6,443 nt of DNA from an uncultured Paracoccaceae bacterium (GCA_913054485.1 CAJXHQ010000189.1:1-6443); one strand, 5' to 3'; positions 1-6,389 are shown, counted from the first letter of the stretch. Notes: generated by a model not told the origin, from the sequence alone. Made by a program: numbers and translations.

Positions 1-178
1 CGGCGGTGAACTCCGCCACGTCCAGATCATATTCCAGACAGGCATCTTCAACGGTGTGAAGCGGGCTGACTTCACAGCCCACGCAAAGCATCTTGCGCTC
101 CAGAAACACCGCGATGGTCTGCGGCCAGCGCTGCATGATCTCGGCCAGCGTCAGGCCCGGGTCGTCCAGTGATGCCAT
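1..178 (-). CDS. DUF1858-type small CxxC protein (partial, 3' end outside window)
   Basis: Translating the minus strand from the ATG at 178 gives 59 residues, open to the window edge, so the C-terminus is missing. The protein begins MASLDDPGLTLAEIMQRWPQ and carries a CVGC motif at residues 32-35, plus a further Cys at 47. The pattern of a short helical start (LTLAEIMQRWPQT), then FLERKMLCVGC, then HTVEDAC fits the DUF1858 family, also called the hybrid-cluster-protein-associated redox disulfide domain. These are usually single-domain proteins of about 60-80 aa, so little is likely missing. A good Shine-Dalgarno (GGGAGGG, complement of 186-192) lies about 7 bp before the ATG and supports this start. 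The biochemical role is not established; a thiol/disulfide or metal-binding role in nitrogen-oxide metabolism is inference from the CxxC and from the divergent nor operon. The family call rests on motif recall, not on a search. Confidence 0.75.
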   Translation of the reverse strand, partial: MASLDDPGLTLAEIMQRWPQTIAVFLERKMLCVGCEVSPLHTVEDACLEYDLDVAEFTA

Positions 179-208
179 GGCGCTGCCCTCCCGCGATGTG
201 GCAGCCCC

Positions 209-214
209 ACTATC
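209..214 (-). promoter_or_regulatory. Possible -10 element for the leftward DUF1858 gene
   Basis: On the minus strand this reads GATAGT, four of six matches to TATAAT. Its centre (211.5) is exactly 32 bp from the centre of the 237-250 dyad (243.5). That is the spacing of a class II Crp/FNR promoter, where the activator site is centred at -41.5. It predicts a start of transcription near 202 and a leader of about 24 nt containing the Shine-Dalgarno at 186-192. This is inference from spacing; no start site is measured. Confidence 0.4.
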
Positions 215-236
215 CTTCAGGCCAATTCCCAAAACG

Positions 237-250
237 TTGTGCTGGCACAA
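237..250. promoter_or_regulatory. FNR/NNR-type regulator binding site
   Basis: The sequence TTGTGCTGGCACAA has perfect 6-bp inverted arms (TTGTGC and GCACAA) around a TG core. It has the 14-bp TTG-N8-CAA form recognised by Crp/FNR-family regulators. The outer TTG and CAA are kept, but the FNR-specific TTGAT/ATCAA is replaced by TTGTG/CACAA, which is nearer to NNR, NnrR and DNR boxes found before nor and nir genes. It lies 65 bp before norC and 58 bp before the divergent DUF1858 start. The likely role is NO-dependent activation of norCBQD and perhaps of the leftward gene. Which regulator binds cannot be told from the window, since no regulator gene is present. Confidence 0.75.
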
Positions 251-272
251 ATTCTCATGGGGCGGCCGGGTG

Positions 273-282
273 TAGGCATATT
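273..282 (+). promoter_or_regulatory. Possible -10 region of the norC promoter
   Basis: Two weak candidates overlap here. TAGGCA (273-278) sits at the ideal class II distance from the 237-250 box but matches TATAAT at only its first two bases. CATATT (277-282) matches four of six but is centred 36 bp from the box, which would put the box near -45.5. Either gives a transcription start around 285-290 and a leader of roughly 30 nt with the norC Shine-Dalgarno AGGAAG at 303-308. A weak -10 is expected for a promoter that depends on an activator. Low confidence in the exact element. Confidence 0.3.
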
Positions 283-315
283 CCTGCCTGAACTTTAACA
301 AAAGGAAGCCCCGTC

Positions 316-768
316 ATGGCAGAGATCCTGACAAAAACACGGGCGCGCAATGTGTTCTACGGGGGATCACTGTTCTTCGTAGCCATATTTGTCGTGCTGA
401 CCGTGCAAAGCCACCGGTACATCGTCAACAAATCCACCGCCGGCATGGAGCTTTCGGACGCCGTTGTCCTGGGCAAGCATGTCTGGGAAGTGAACAGCTG
501 TATCAACTGCCACAGCCTGCACGGCGAAGGCGCCTACTTTGCGCCTGAGGTCGGCAACGTGATGACCCGCTGGGGCGTCATGGAAGACGCCGAAGAAGCC
601 TATGAAATGCTGGACGGCTGGATGAAGTCGCAGCCTTCCGGCGTCGAAGGCCGCCGCCAGATGCCCCTGTTCGAGCTGACCGAGGAAGAGACCCGCGGTC
701 TGGCTGAATTCCTGCGCTGGGCCGATCAGACCGACACCCAGGGCTGGCCGCCCAATGACGCCGGTTGA
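316..768 (+). CDS. norC: Nitric oxide reductase subunit C (membrane-anchored cytochrome c)
   Basis: NorC is the electron-entry subunit of cNOR: it takes electrons from small c-type cytochromes or cupredoxins and passes them to the haem b of NorB. The 150-aa length is normal for the family. One membrane segment lies at about residues 14-30 (YGGSLFFVAIFVVLTV) and serves as an uncleaved anchor, with the rest in the periplasm. The single haem-binding motif CINCH is at 62-66 and the probable axial Met is M116 in RQMPLF, a characteristic NorC segment. The ATG is supported by AGGAAG at 303-308, 7 bp upstream. It is the first gene of the operon, and its TGA stop overlaps the norB Shine-Dalgarno, so the two subunits are probably made in step. 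Nothing is broken or missing. Confidence 0.97.
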   Translation: MAEILTKTRARNVFYGGSLFFVAIFVVLTVQSHRYIVNKSTAGMELSDAVVLGKHVWEVNSCINCHSLHGEGAYFAPEVGNVMTRWGVMEDAEEAYEMLDGWMKSQPSGVEGRRQMPLFELTEEETRGLAEFLRWADQTDTQGWPPNDAG

Positions 769-773
769 GGAGT
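767..773 (+). promoter_or_regulatory. Ribosome binding site fixing the norB start
   Basis: GAGGAGT overlaps the last bases of the norC TGA stop (766-768) and lies about 7 bp before the ATG at 780. This argues against the in-frame TTG at 765, which sits before the Shine-Dalgarno and would add five residues (MRSKK) that are unlikely to be translated. Confidence 0.8.
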
Positions 774-779
774 AAGAAA

Positions 780-2150
780 ATGAAATATCAATCACAGAAA
801 GTGGCCCTCGCCTACTTCCTTGTCGCGATGGCCCTGTTTGCCATCCAGGTGCTTGGCGGTTTGCTGGCGGGCTGGGTCTATGTCTCGCCGAATTTCCTGT
901 CGGAACTTCTTCCCTTCAACGTTATCCGCATGCTGCACACCAACGCATTGGTGGTCTGGCTGCTGCTCGGCTTCTTTGGCGGCGCCTACTTCCTGCTGCC
1001 CGAGGAATGCGAGCGTGAAATCCACTCTGAAAAACTCGCCTATCTGCAGCTTCTGATCCTCGTGGTCGGCACGCTGGGCGCGGTTGTCACCTATATCTTC
1101 GACCTGTTCCACGGCCACTGGCTGCTGGGCATGCAGGGCCGAGAGTTCATCGAACAGCCGGTCTGGGTCAAACTGGGCATTCTCGTTGCCGCCCTCATCT
1201 TCCTGTACAACGTGTCGATGACCTTCCTGCAGGGCCGCAAGACCGCCATCGCAAACATCCTGCTGATGGGTCTTTGGATGCTGTCGCTGCTGTGGCTCTT
1301 TGCTTTCGTCAATCCGGCGAACCTCTCCTTGGACAAAATGTACTGGTGGTTCATCGTGCACCTCTGGGTGGAAGGCACCTGGGAACTGGTGATGGCGTCT
1401 ATCCTGGCCTTCATCATGCTGAAGCTGACCGGTGTTGACCGCGAAGTGGTCGAAAAATGGCTCTATGTCATCGTGGCCACCGCGCTGTTCTCCGGCATCC
1501 TGGGCACTGGCCACCACTTCTATTGGATCGGCACGCCTGGGTATTGGCAGTGGATCGGTTCCATCTTCTCGACCCTGGAAGTCATCCCCTTCTTCCTGAT
1601 GATGAGCTTCGCCTTCGTCATGGTCTGGAAAGGCCGCCGCAACCACCCCAACAAGGCAGCCCTCCTGTGGTCTCTGGGCTCCGCCACCATCGCCTTCTTC
1701 GGCGCCGGCGTCTGGGGCTTCCTGCACACGCTGCACGGGGTGAACTTCTACAGCCACGGCACCCAGATCACCGCTGCACACGGCCACCTTGCCTTCTTTG
1801 GCGCCTATGTGGCCCTGAACCTGGCAATGTTCGCCTACGCCATGCCGATGCTGCGCCAGCGCCAGCCCTATAACCAGGTGCTGAACATGGCCTCCTTCTG
1901 GCTGATGACCGGCGGCATGGCCTTCATGACCTTCGTGCTGACCTTTGCAGGCACCATCCAGACCCACATGCAGCGGGTGGTCGGCGACTACTTCATGGAC
2001 GTCCAGGATGTGCTCTCGATCTTCTACCTGATGCGCTTTGGTGCGGGTCTTGCAGTGGTGATCGGCGCGGTGCTCTTCATCTACTCGATGCTGGTTGTGC
2101 GCGAGACGGAAGTGATCACCCCCGGTGAAAACAAAGGCGCGGAGGTCTGA
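780..2150 (+). CDS. norB: Nitric oxide reductase subunit B (catalytic subunit)
   Basis: NorB is the cytochrome b subunit of cNOR, related to haem-copper oxidase subunit I, and reduces 2 NO to N2O at a haem b3/non-haem iron (FeB) site in the cytoplasmic membrane. From the ATG at 780 it is 456 aa with about 12 hydrophobic segments, a full-length protein. The expected ligands are all visible: H53 (MLHTN) and H336 for low-spin haem b, H334 (TAAHGH) for haem b3, and H194 (FIVHLWVEGTWE), H245 and H246 (GTGHHFYW) for FeB. Key glutamates E198, E202 and E267 (STLEVIP) are present, as are E122 and E125 near the periplasmic side. The N-terminus begins directly with the first helix and has no quinol-oxidising extension as in qNOR, which agrees with the adjacent norC. 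The gene lies 11 bp after norC and 3 bp before norQ. Confidence 0.98.
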   Translation: MKYQSQKVALAYFLVAMALFAIQVLGGLLAGWVYVSPNFLSELLPFNVIRMLHTNALVVWLLLGFFGGAYFLLPEECEREIHSEKLAYLQLLILVVGTLGAVVTYIFDLFHGHWLLGMQGREFIEQPVWVKLGILVAALIFLYNVSMTFLQGRKTAIANILLMGLWMLSLLWLFAFVNPANLSLDKMYWWFIVHLWVEGTWELVMASILAFIMLKLTGVDREVVEKWLYVIVATALFSGILGTGHHFYWIGTPGYWQWIGSIFSTLEVIPFFLMMSFAFVMVWKGRRNHPNKAALLWSLGSATIAFFGAGVWGFLHTLHGVNFYSHGTQITAAHGHLAFFGAYVALNLAMFAYAMPMLRQRQPYNQVLNMASFWLMTGGMAFMTFVLTFAGTIQTHMQRVVGDYFMDVQDVLSIFYLMRFGAGLAVVIGAVLFIYSMLVVRETEVITPGENKGAEV

Positions 2151-2153
2151 TCC

Positions 2154-2927
2154 ATGAACGCCCACACGCCAAACCCGAAACTGCCGTACTACCAGCCCGC
2201 GGGCCGCGAATGCGAGCTGTTCGAAATGGCGCAGAGCAACGGTTTGCCCCTTCTTCTGAAGGGGCCGACCGGCTGCGGCAAGACGCGCTTTGTCGAACAT
2301 ATGGCTGCAAAACTGGGTAAGCCGCTCTACACGGTGGCCTGCCACGATGACCTCTCTGCTGCCGACCTGATCGGCCGCTATCTCTTGCGCGGCGGTGAGA
2401 CCGAATGGGTCGACGGCCCGCTGACCCGCGCGGTGCGCGAAGGCGCTATTTGCTATCTCGACGAGGTGGTCGAGGCCCGCAAAGACGTGACCGTGGTGCT
2501 GCACCCGCTCACCGACACGCGGCGCACCCTGATGATCGACCGCACCGGCGAGGAACTGACAGCACCGCCCGGCTTCATGCTGGTGGCGTCATACAACCCC
2601 GGCTACCAGAACGTGCTGAAGCGGATGAAACCCTCGACACGTCAGCGTTTCCTGTCGGTCAGCTTCGACTTCCCCGAAGCCAAGGTTGAGACCGCCGTTG
2701 TGGCGCAGGAAAGCGGCCTGGACGAAAACCGCTCCTCGCAGCTGGTGCGCCTTGCGGGCCATATCCGCAAGCTTTCCGGCATGGACCTTGAGGAAGGCGT
2801 CTCTACCCGCCTGCTGATCTATGCCGCGACGCTGATCGCCCAAGGCATGCCCATCATCGAGCCCCTCACCGACGACGGGGATGTGCAGCTTGCCCTGCGT
2901 GACCTCATCGCTACCATCTACGGATGA
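2154..2927 (+). CDS. norQ: NorQ, MoxR-type AAA+ ATPase for NO reductase activation
   Basis: NorQ is a cytoplasmic AAA+ ATPase that works with NorD to mature cNOR, most likely by helping insert the non-haem FeB iron into NorB. The 257-aa protein shows the full ATPase set: Walker A GPTGCGKT (37-44), Walker B CYLDEV (100-105), a sensor-1 Asn in ASYNPG (about 148), arginines in STRQRF (163 and 165) that may act as finger residues, and a sensor-2-like STRLL (217-221). It belongs to the NorQ/CbbQ branch of the MoxR group, recognised by overall pattern and by pairing with a VWA gene. GGAGG at 2141-2145, inside the end of norB, lies 8 bp before the ATG. Its stop overlaps the first possible norD ATG by 4 nt (ATGA), which suggests translational coupling of the ATPase and its partner. 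Confidence 0.95.
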   Translation: MNAHTPNPKLPYYQPAGRECELFEMAQSNGLPLLLKGPTGCGKTRFVEHMAAKLGKPLYTVACHDDLSAADLIGRYLLRGGETEWVDGPLTRAVREGAICYLDEVVEARKDVTVVLHPLTDTRRTLMIDRTGEELTAPPGFMLVASYNPGYQNVLKRMKPSTRQRFLSVSFDFPEAKVETAVVAQESGLDENRSSQLVRLAGHIRKLSGMDLEEGVSTRLLIYAATLIAQGMPIIEPLTDDGDVQLALRDLIATIYG

Positions 2928-4831
2928 GACCCATGGATCTGAGCCCCCTCGACCTGATGGAGCCGGAGGAAACCGTCGGCAACCTCTGGCATGCCTACGC
3001 CAGCGGCATCGGCGCGGCCCCGTCCTTCCCGGAAGCCGCCGCTGGACTGGCTCAGCTCCGCCCCTCCCTCGCCATGCTGTTCCGCGCCCTCGGAGGTGCT
3101 CCCGGCGTGGAACTGGGCGAGGCCCCGGCCCGCCCTGCTGCCCACCGTCGCACCGTTCAGCGCAAACTCGGCACCGGGCGCGAGACCATCATCCTGCCCA
3201 CTTTCGACGGCGACCGGCTGCGGCTGCCGCCGCTCATGGACTGTTTCCCGGACCCGGCGCTGAACCGGGCCGCCTATTTCTGGCTTACGGCGCTCGCCGC
3301 CAAATCCACGACCGAAGACCTGCCGGATCCATCTGCGGACCCGCAGGCCTTCGACTGCGCGCAGATCCAGGCCAATGCCCAAGCCGCGGACCTTGTGTTC
3401 TCTGCCTGCCCGGGCCTGCGCGCACCCTATTCTGAGCTCTGCCGCCAAAGCCTGCTGATGCGCCCGGCCTTCCGCCTGCCGCCCCCCGAGGCGACGATGG
3501 AAGCCGCCATCCGCAACCAGCTGCTGGGCCAGCCCGGACCGGTGGAGCCGGCCCCTGCGGCCCGCGGCTACATGCCCTTTGCCCCGGTTGCCATCTGGCT
3601 CCAGCTGCTGCCGCGCGGCGCGGGCGAGACCGCGCAGGACAGTGACCCGGATGACGCGCCGCCCCCGGCCGGTGCCGCGGTGACCAAGCGCAAGCTCGGC
3701 AACCGCCGCGAGATGGACCAGGCCAACCGCAAGGACGGCTTTATCATCCACCGGTTTGAATCGATCCTATCCTGGGTTGAAAGCATGAACATCAACCGCG
3801 CCATCGACGATGACGACGAGGAGAACGCCCAGAAAGCGGCGGATGATCAGGACAACATCACCCTGACCCGCAACGACAAGAAGGCGGCAACCCGGCTGAA
3901 GCTGCACCTCGACCTGTCGCCCGCCGAAGCGGAACACGAAAAACTCGCAGGCAAGTTCACCTATCCTGAGTGGAACCACAAGTCGCGCAGCTACATGGAG
4001 GATCACTGCCGGGTGCTGGAAATGGACGCCCAGCCCGATCCCAACACCGAGCCCTTCACGCCCGACCACCGCCGCATCAAAGAGGTGCGCAGCCAGTTCG
4101 AGGCCCTGCGCCCGCGCCGCATCCTGCGGCCACGCCAGATGGACGGGGCAGAGCTGGATCTGGAAGCGGTGATTGCCGCCCGCGTCGAACTTCAGGCCAC
4201 CGGCGAGAGCAGCGACCGGCTCTACATGGCCAGCCGCCAGATCGAACGCGACCTCGCCGTGGCCTTCCTGATCGACTGCTCCCGCTCGACCGAGGCTGCG
4301 GTGGGTGACACCTCGGTCAACAATGTGGCCCGCGACACGCTGGCAGCCATGGCGGCAGGCATTGACGCGGCAGGCGACCGGTTCGGCATCTGGGGCTTTT
4401 CCTCGCTGAAACGCGATCGGGTGTTCCTGACCCGCTGCAAGAGCTTCGAAGACAAGATGTCGCCCAGGGCTACCGATAATATCTGCGCCCTGCGCCCCGG
4501 CCACTACACCCGTCTAGGCGCTGCGATCCGCCACACCTCGGCCATGCTCGCCAAGGAAAACGCCGCCCGCAAGCTCCTGATTGTGCTCAGCGATGGCAAG
4601 CCTAATGATCTGGATCACTACGAGGGCCAGCACGGCATTGAGGACAGCCATATGGCCGTGCGCGAAGCCCGCCGCCTCGGCCAGGCGCTGCATGGCGTGA
4701 TCATCGACGAGGACGGCCAGGACTGGTTCGCCCGCATCTTCGGGCGCGGCGGTTTTACCCTGTTGCCGCATCCCATGCGCCTCAGCCGCGCATTGCCCGA
4801 TATTTACCGCACTCTCACGACGGAGACCTGA
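2924..4831 (+). CDS. norD: NorD, VWA-domain partner of NorQ
   Basis: NorD is a von Willebrand factor A protein that couples the NorQ ATPase to NorB during activation of NO reductase. The 635-aa length is typical. The N-terminal half (about 1-280) is the family-specific region that opens DLSPLDLMEPEETVGNLWHA. The middle has an acidic stretch around 294-300 (AIDDDDEE) and charged linkers. The C-terminal VWA domain spans about 440-630, with an intact metal-ion-dependent adhesion site: DCSRS at 451-455 (DxSxS), Thr in HYTRLG near 529, and Asp in LSDGKPND at 557. No signal peptide or clear membrane segment is seen, so it is probably cytoplasmic. The start is uncertain: ATG at 2924 overlaps the norQ stop, while ATG at 2933 (MDLSPLD) is in frame, three codons later, and has GGA at 2922-2924 at good spacing. 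Function is by family knowledge; the start choice is inference. Confidence 0.93.
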   Translation: MRPMDLSPLDLMEPEETVGNLWHAYASGIGAAPSFPEAAAGLAQLRPSLAMLFRALGGAPGVELGEAPARPAAHRRTVQRKLGTGRETIILPTFDGDRLRLPPLMDCFPDPALNRAAYFWLTALAAKSTTEDLPDPSADPQAFDCAQIQANAQAADLVFSACPGLRAPYSELCRQSLLMRPAFRLPPPEATMEAAIRNQLLGQPGPVEPAPAARGYMPFAPVAIWLQLLPRGAGETAQDSDPDDAPPPAGAAVTKRKLGNRREMDQANRKDGFIIHRFESILSWVESMNINRAIDDDDEENAQKAADDQDNITLTRNDKKAATRLKLHLDLSPAEAEHEKLAGKFTYPEWNHKSRSYMEDHCRVLEMDAQPDPNTEPFTPDHRRIKEVRSQFEALRPRRILRPRQMDGAELDLEAVIAARVELQATGESSDRLYMASRQIERDLAVAFLIDCSRSTEAAVGDTSVNNVARDTLAAMAAGIDAAGDRFGIWGFSSLKRDRVFLTRCKSFEDKMSPRATDNICALRPGHYTRLGAAIRHTSAMLAKENAARKLLIVLSDGKPNDLDHYEGQHGIEDSHMAVREARRLGQALHGVIIDEDGQDWFARIFGRGGFTLLPHPMRLSRALPDIYRTLTTET

Positions 4832-4834
4832 GAC

Positions 4835-5011
4835 ATGAAACATGCCCTGACCCTGTTCGCCTTCCTTGCCGCCTCCCCTGCCCTGGCAGAAGGCTACAGC
4901 CGCCCGATCCCGCAGGCGCAATCCGCCACGGCAGAATTCTGGTACGCCTTTGCCTGTGTGATGCTGATTGCCGCCATGTATGCGGTGCACCGGATGGTGA
5001 TGCGGAAATGA
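4835..5011 (+). CDS. Small membrane protein of the nor operon (58 aa)
   Basis: An ATG at 4835, 3 bp after the norD stop and 8 bp downstream of GGAGA (4822-4826), opens a 58-codon gene ending at the TGA at 5011. The protein starts MKHALTLFAFLAASPALAEG, which looks like a Sec signal peptide with likely cleavage after ALA-18, although it could remain as an anchor. A second hydrophobic segment at about 35-51 (FWYAFACVMLIAAMYAV) is followed by a basic tail (HRMVMRK), predicting the C-terminus in the cytoplasm. There is no haem motif or histidine-rich site. The stop overlaps the next gene's start by ATGA. I recall a small gene called nnrT near the nor cluster of Rhodobacter sphaeroides that may correspond, but I cannot confirm this and give no symbol. 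A role as a small accessory or assembly subunit of cNOR is inferred from position only. Confidence 0.8.
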   Translation: MKHALTLFAFLAASPALAEGYSRPIPQAQSATAEFWYAFACVMLIAAMYAVHRMVMRK

Positions 5012-5256
5012 CCCCTCCCGGAGCGGCCCCTAAAGGCTGGCCTGTCTGGAAGATTTTCCTGGCGCTCTACCCCTTTGGCGCCGGGGCCTTTGCGGTCAAT
5101 GTCTTCTTCCTATCGCTGATCTGGTCCTGGGTTGGCGGGCCGGTGCTGTCGACCGGCTTGTCGATCCTCGGTGGCAGTATCCTGGCGATCCCCGCCACTT
5201 GGTGGTTCGCAGGCCATATCCGCAACCTGATGGACGAAGCCGACGCCAAGACCTGA
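5008..5256 (+). CDS. Small two-helix membrane protein of the nor operon (82 aa)
   Basis: The gene starts at an ATG overlapping the preceding stop by 4 nt, so it is probably translated by coupling; only a weak purine-rich sequence (GCGGAA) sits just before it. The 82-aa protein has a short proline-rich N-terminus (MTPPGAAPKG), then two strongly hydrophobic stretches at about 14-40 (WKIFLALYPFGAGAFAVNVFFL) and 45-67, and a charged end (HIRNLMDEADAKT). The shape suits a helical hairpin in the inner membrane. I recognise no catalytic motif. It lies where some operons carry norF, a small membrane protein, and is of similar size, but I cannot establish homology, and the usual norE partner is absent. 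The best description is a conserved-looking nor-linked membrane protein of unknown function. It is the last gene before the convergent abrB-like gene. Confidence 0.85.
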   Translation: MTPPGAAPKGWPVWKIFLALYPFGAGAFAVNVFFLSLIWSWVGGPVLSTGLSILGGSILAIPATWWFAGHIRNLMDEADAKT

Positions 5257-5276
5257 GGGGCCGGATCAGCCCTTCA
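5254..5276 (+). terminator. Hairpin in the convergent gap, possible end of the nor operon
   Basis: TGAGGGGC (5254-5261) can pair with GCCCTTCA (5269-5276) around a 7-nt loop, giving an 8-bp stem with one G-U wobble on the plus-strand RNA. On the minus-strand RNA that position becomes a C/A mismatch, so the fold favours the nor transcript. It includes the stop codons of both convergent genes. No T-run follows on either strand, so it is not a classical intrinsic terminator and may be incidental in GC-rich DNA. Confidence 0.3.
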
Positions 5277-6297
5277 TCAGGCGCTTCATCAGCACCGGCG
5301 CCAGCATCACCACCAGCGCCACGCGGAAGATGTGGATCAGCACCACATAGGTGAGATCCGCGCCCGCGATGATCGCCAGCACCACCATTTCTCCCTGTCC
5401 GCCGGGCAGGAAGGCCAGGAAAGCTTCAAGGCTGGGCGCAAGGCCGGTGGCGATCACCCCAAGGATGAAGACCGCGCTGACCGCAGCAAGCGCGGCGCCG
5501 TTGGCGATGCCTGCAAGCACCACCTGCCGCAGCTCTGCCCAGGTGACACCTGCGTATTTCGCGCCGACCCCAATGCCGATCACGAACTGGCACGCCCAGA
5601 TCATCTCGGCCGGGGGGCGCTGGGTGATGATGCCGGAGAGGCTCAGCCCCGCGGTCAGCACCATCGGGCCGATGATAGAGGATCCGAAGATGTTCAGCCG
5701 TCTGGCAATCGCCCAGCCGCCAAGGCCCGCGGCGATCAGCAGCACGATCTGCAATGGCGGGCTGTCTGCCGCATCCACGCCGGGCCGCGCCAAAAGGTCC
5801 ACGTCCCAGACATGGCCCAGAATGAAGGGGGCGATGCTGACGATGAACAGCACCCGCGTGGCATGGATCAGCGACAGTATCCGCACATTGGCCCCGGCTT
5901 CCTCGCCAAAGACCACCAGATCCTGCAACCCGCCCGGCATCGCACCGTAGTAGCTGGTCACCGGATCAAAGCCGAAGCCCTTGCGCATCAGCGGATAAGA
6001 CGCCAGCGCGGTGCAGATTACAAAGACCGGCAGCACGATCAGAGACAAGGCCATCTCCGGCACCGCCTGCATCACGTCCGGGGTGATCGACGCCCCGGCC
6101 GCCACGCCCAGCACGGTGCGGAAGGCACTGCCCAGCCAGCCCATGCCCTCCAGCCGCGCCCCGCCCAGCGCAAAGATCAGGCAGAAGAACATTGGCCCCA
6201 GAAGAAAGGGAATCGGCAGGCTGAAGCCCAGAAACACCGCAACTCCCACCGCGGCGATGCAGGCAGTGAACAGGCGGCGTTTCAGGAAATCAGGCAT
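5266..6297 (-). CDS. AbrB-family duplicated membrane protein
   Basis: This is a 343-aa, highly hydrophobic protein of the PF05145 type, often labelled 'AbrB family transcriptional regulator' or 'ammonia monooxygenase'; both labels mislead, because it has neither a SpoVT/AbrB DNA-binding fold nor AmoA features. The family's internal duplication is plain: LGPMFF (33-38) recurs as IGPMVL (209-214), and AMPGGLQDLVVFGEEAGAN (119-137) recurs as FLPGGQGEMVVLAIIAGAD (296-314), each followed by an xxLIHxxRV segment (143-149 and 320-326). About 9-10 membrane helices are likely, with a basic start (MPDFLKRR) and basic end (LMKRLMKG). The E. coli relative is AbrB, linked by name to aidB regulation; transport is often suspected, but the substrate is unknown. 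No clear Shine-Dalgarno precedes the ATG, and a palindrome covers it. It converges on the nor operon with a 9-bp gap and is probably a separate unit. Confidence 0.88.
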   Translation of the reverse strand: MPDFLKRRLFTACIAAVGVAVFLGFSLPIPFLLGPMFFCLIFALGGARLEGMGWLGSAFRTVLGVAAGASITPDVMQAVPEMALSLIVLPVFVICTALASYPLMRKGFGFDPVTSYYGAMPGGLQDLVVFGEEAGANVRILSLIHATRVLFIVSIAPFILGHVWDVDLLARPGVDAADSPPLQIVLLIAAGLGGWAIARRLNIFGSSIIGPMVLTAGLSLSGIITQRPPAEMIWACQFVIGIGVGAKYAGVTWAELRQVVLAGIANGAALAAVSAVFILGVIATGLAPSLEAFLAFLPGGQGEMVVLAIIAGADLTYVVLIHIFRVALVVMLAPVLMKRLMKG

Positions 6298-6308
6298 GGT
6301 ATACCATG
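6295..6308. promoter_or_regulatory. Perfect 14-bp palindrome across the abrB-like start codon
   Basis: CATGGTATACCATG is identical to its reverse complement and includes the ATG of the minus-strand gene (6295-6297). Its core TGGTATACCA resembles operators of FadR-subfamily GntR regulators, which favour T-GT-N-AC-A dyads. A looser half, GAATACAATTG, follows directly at 6309-6319. Binding here would block translation initiation or transcription of the abrB-like gene. The regulator class is a suggestion from the motif only. Confidence 0.4.
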
Positions 6309-6389
6309 GAATACAATTGCGGGCACACCCTGCCCTACCACGCCGGAACTGCCAGAGCGAGCCCTAGAACGTCAAAACCGCGGGTCGTC

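Noticed and set aside
93..275. A 60-codon plus-strand open frame before norC
   Set aside because: It lies opposite the DUF1858 gene and runs through the FNR-type box and promoter region. It has no Shine-Dalgarno and no recognisable protein pattern.
765..779. A TTG start at 765 giving norB five extra residues
   Set aside because: It lies before the GAGGAG Shine-Dalgarno (767-772), which is well spaced from the ATG at 780; the length from 780 also keeps the Paracoccus-like residue numbering.
367..795. A 142-codon minus-strand open frame opposite norC
   Set aside because: It is a shadow of norC, whose CINCH motif and anchor are clear. It runs into the norB start and has no plausible protein features.
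792..2504. A 570-codon open frame on the minus strand across norB and norQ
   Set aside because: Its translation is rich in His, Gln, Asp and Glu with no known motifs, as expected from the antisense of GC-rich membrane-protein codons. NorB and NorQ on the other strand have every catalytic residue intact.
5272..5292. Direct repeat CTTCATCAG at 5272-5280 and 5284-5292
   Set aside because: It encodes the repeated LMK in the C-terminal LMKRLMKG of the abrB-like protein and has only two copies, so it is probably chance or coding-driven.
6298..6389. A TTGACG (minus strand, 6375-6370) that could be a -35 element for the abrB-like gene
   Set aside because: At 16-18 bp spacing only GCAGTT-like sequences occur, which match a -10 poorly, so I do not call a promoter. 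Nothing else is seen in this stretch beyond the palindrome at its edge.
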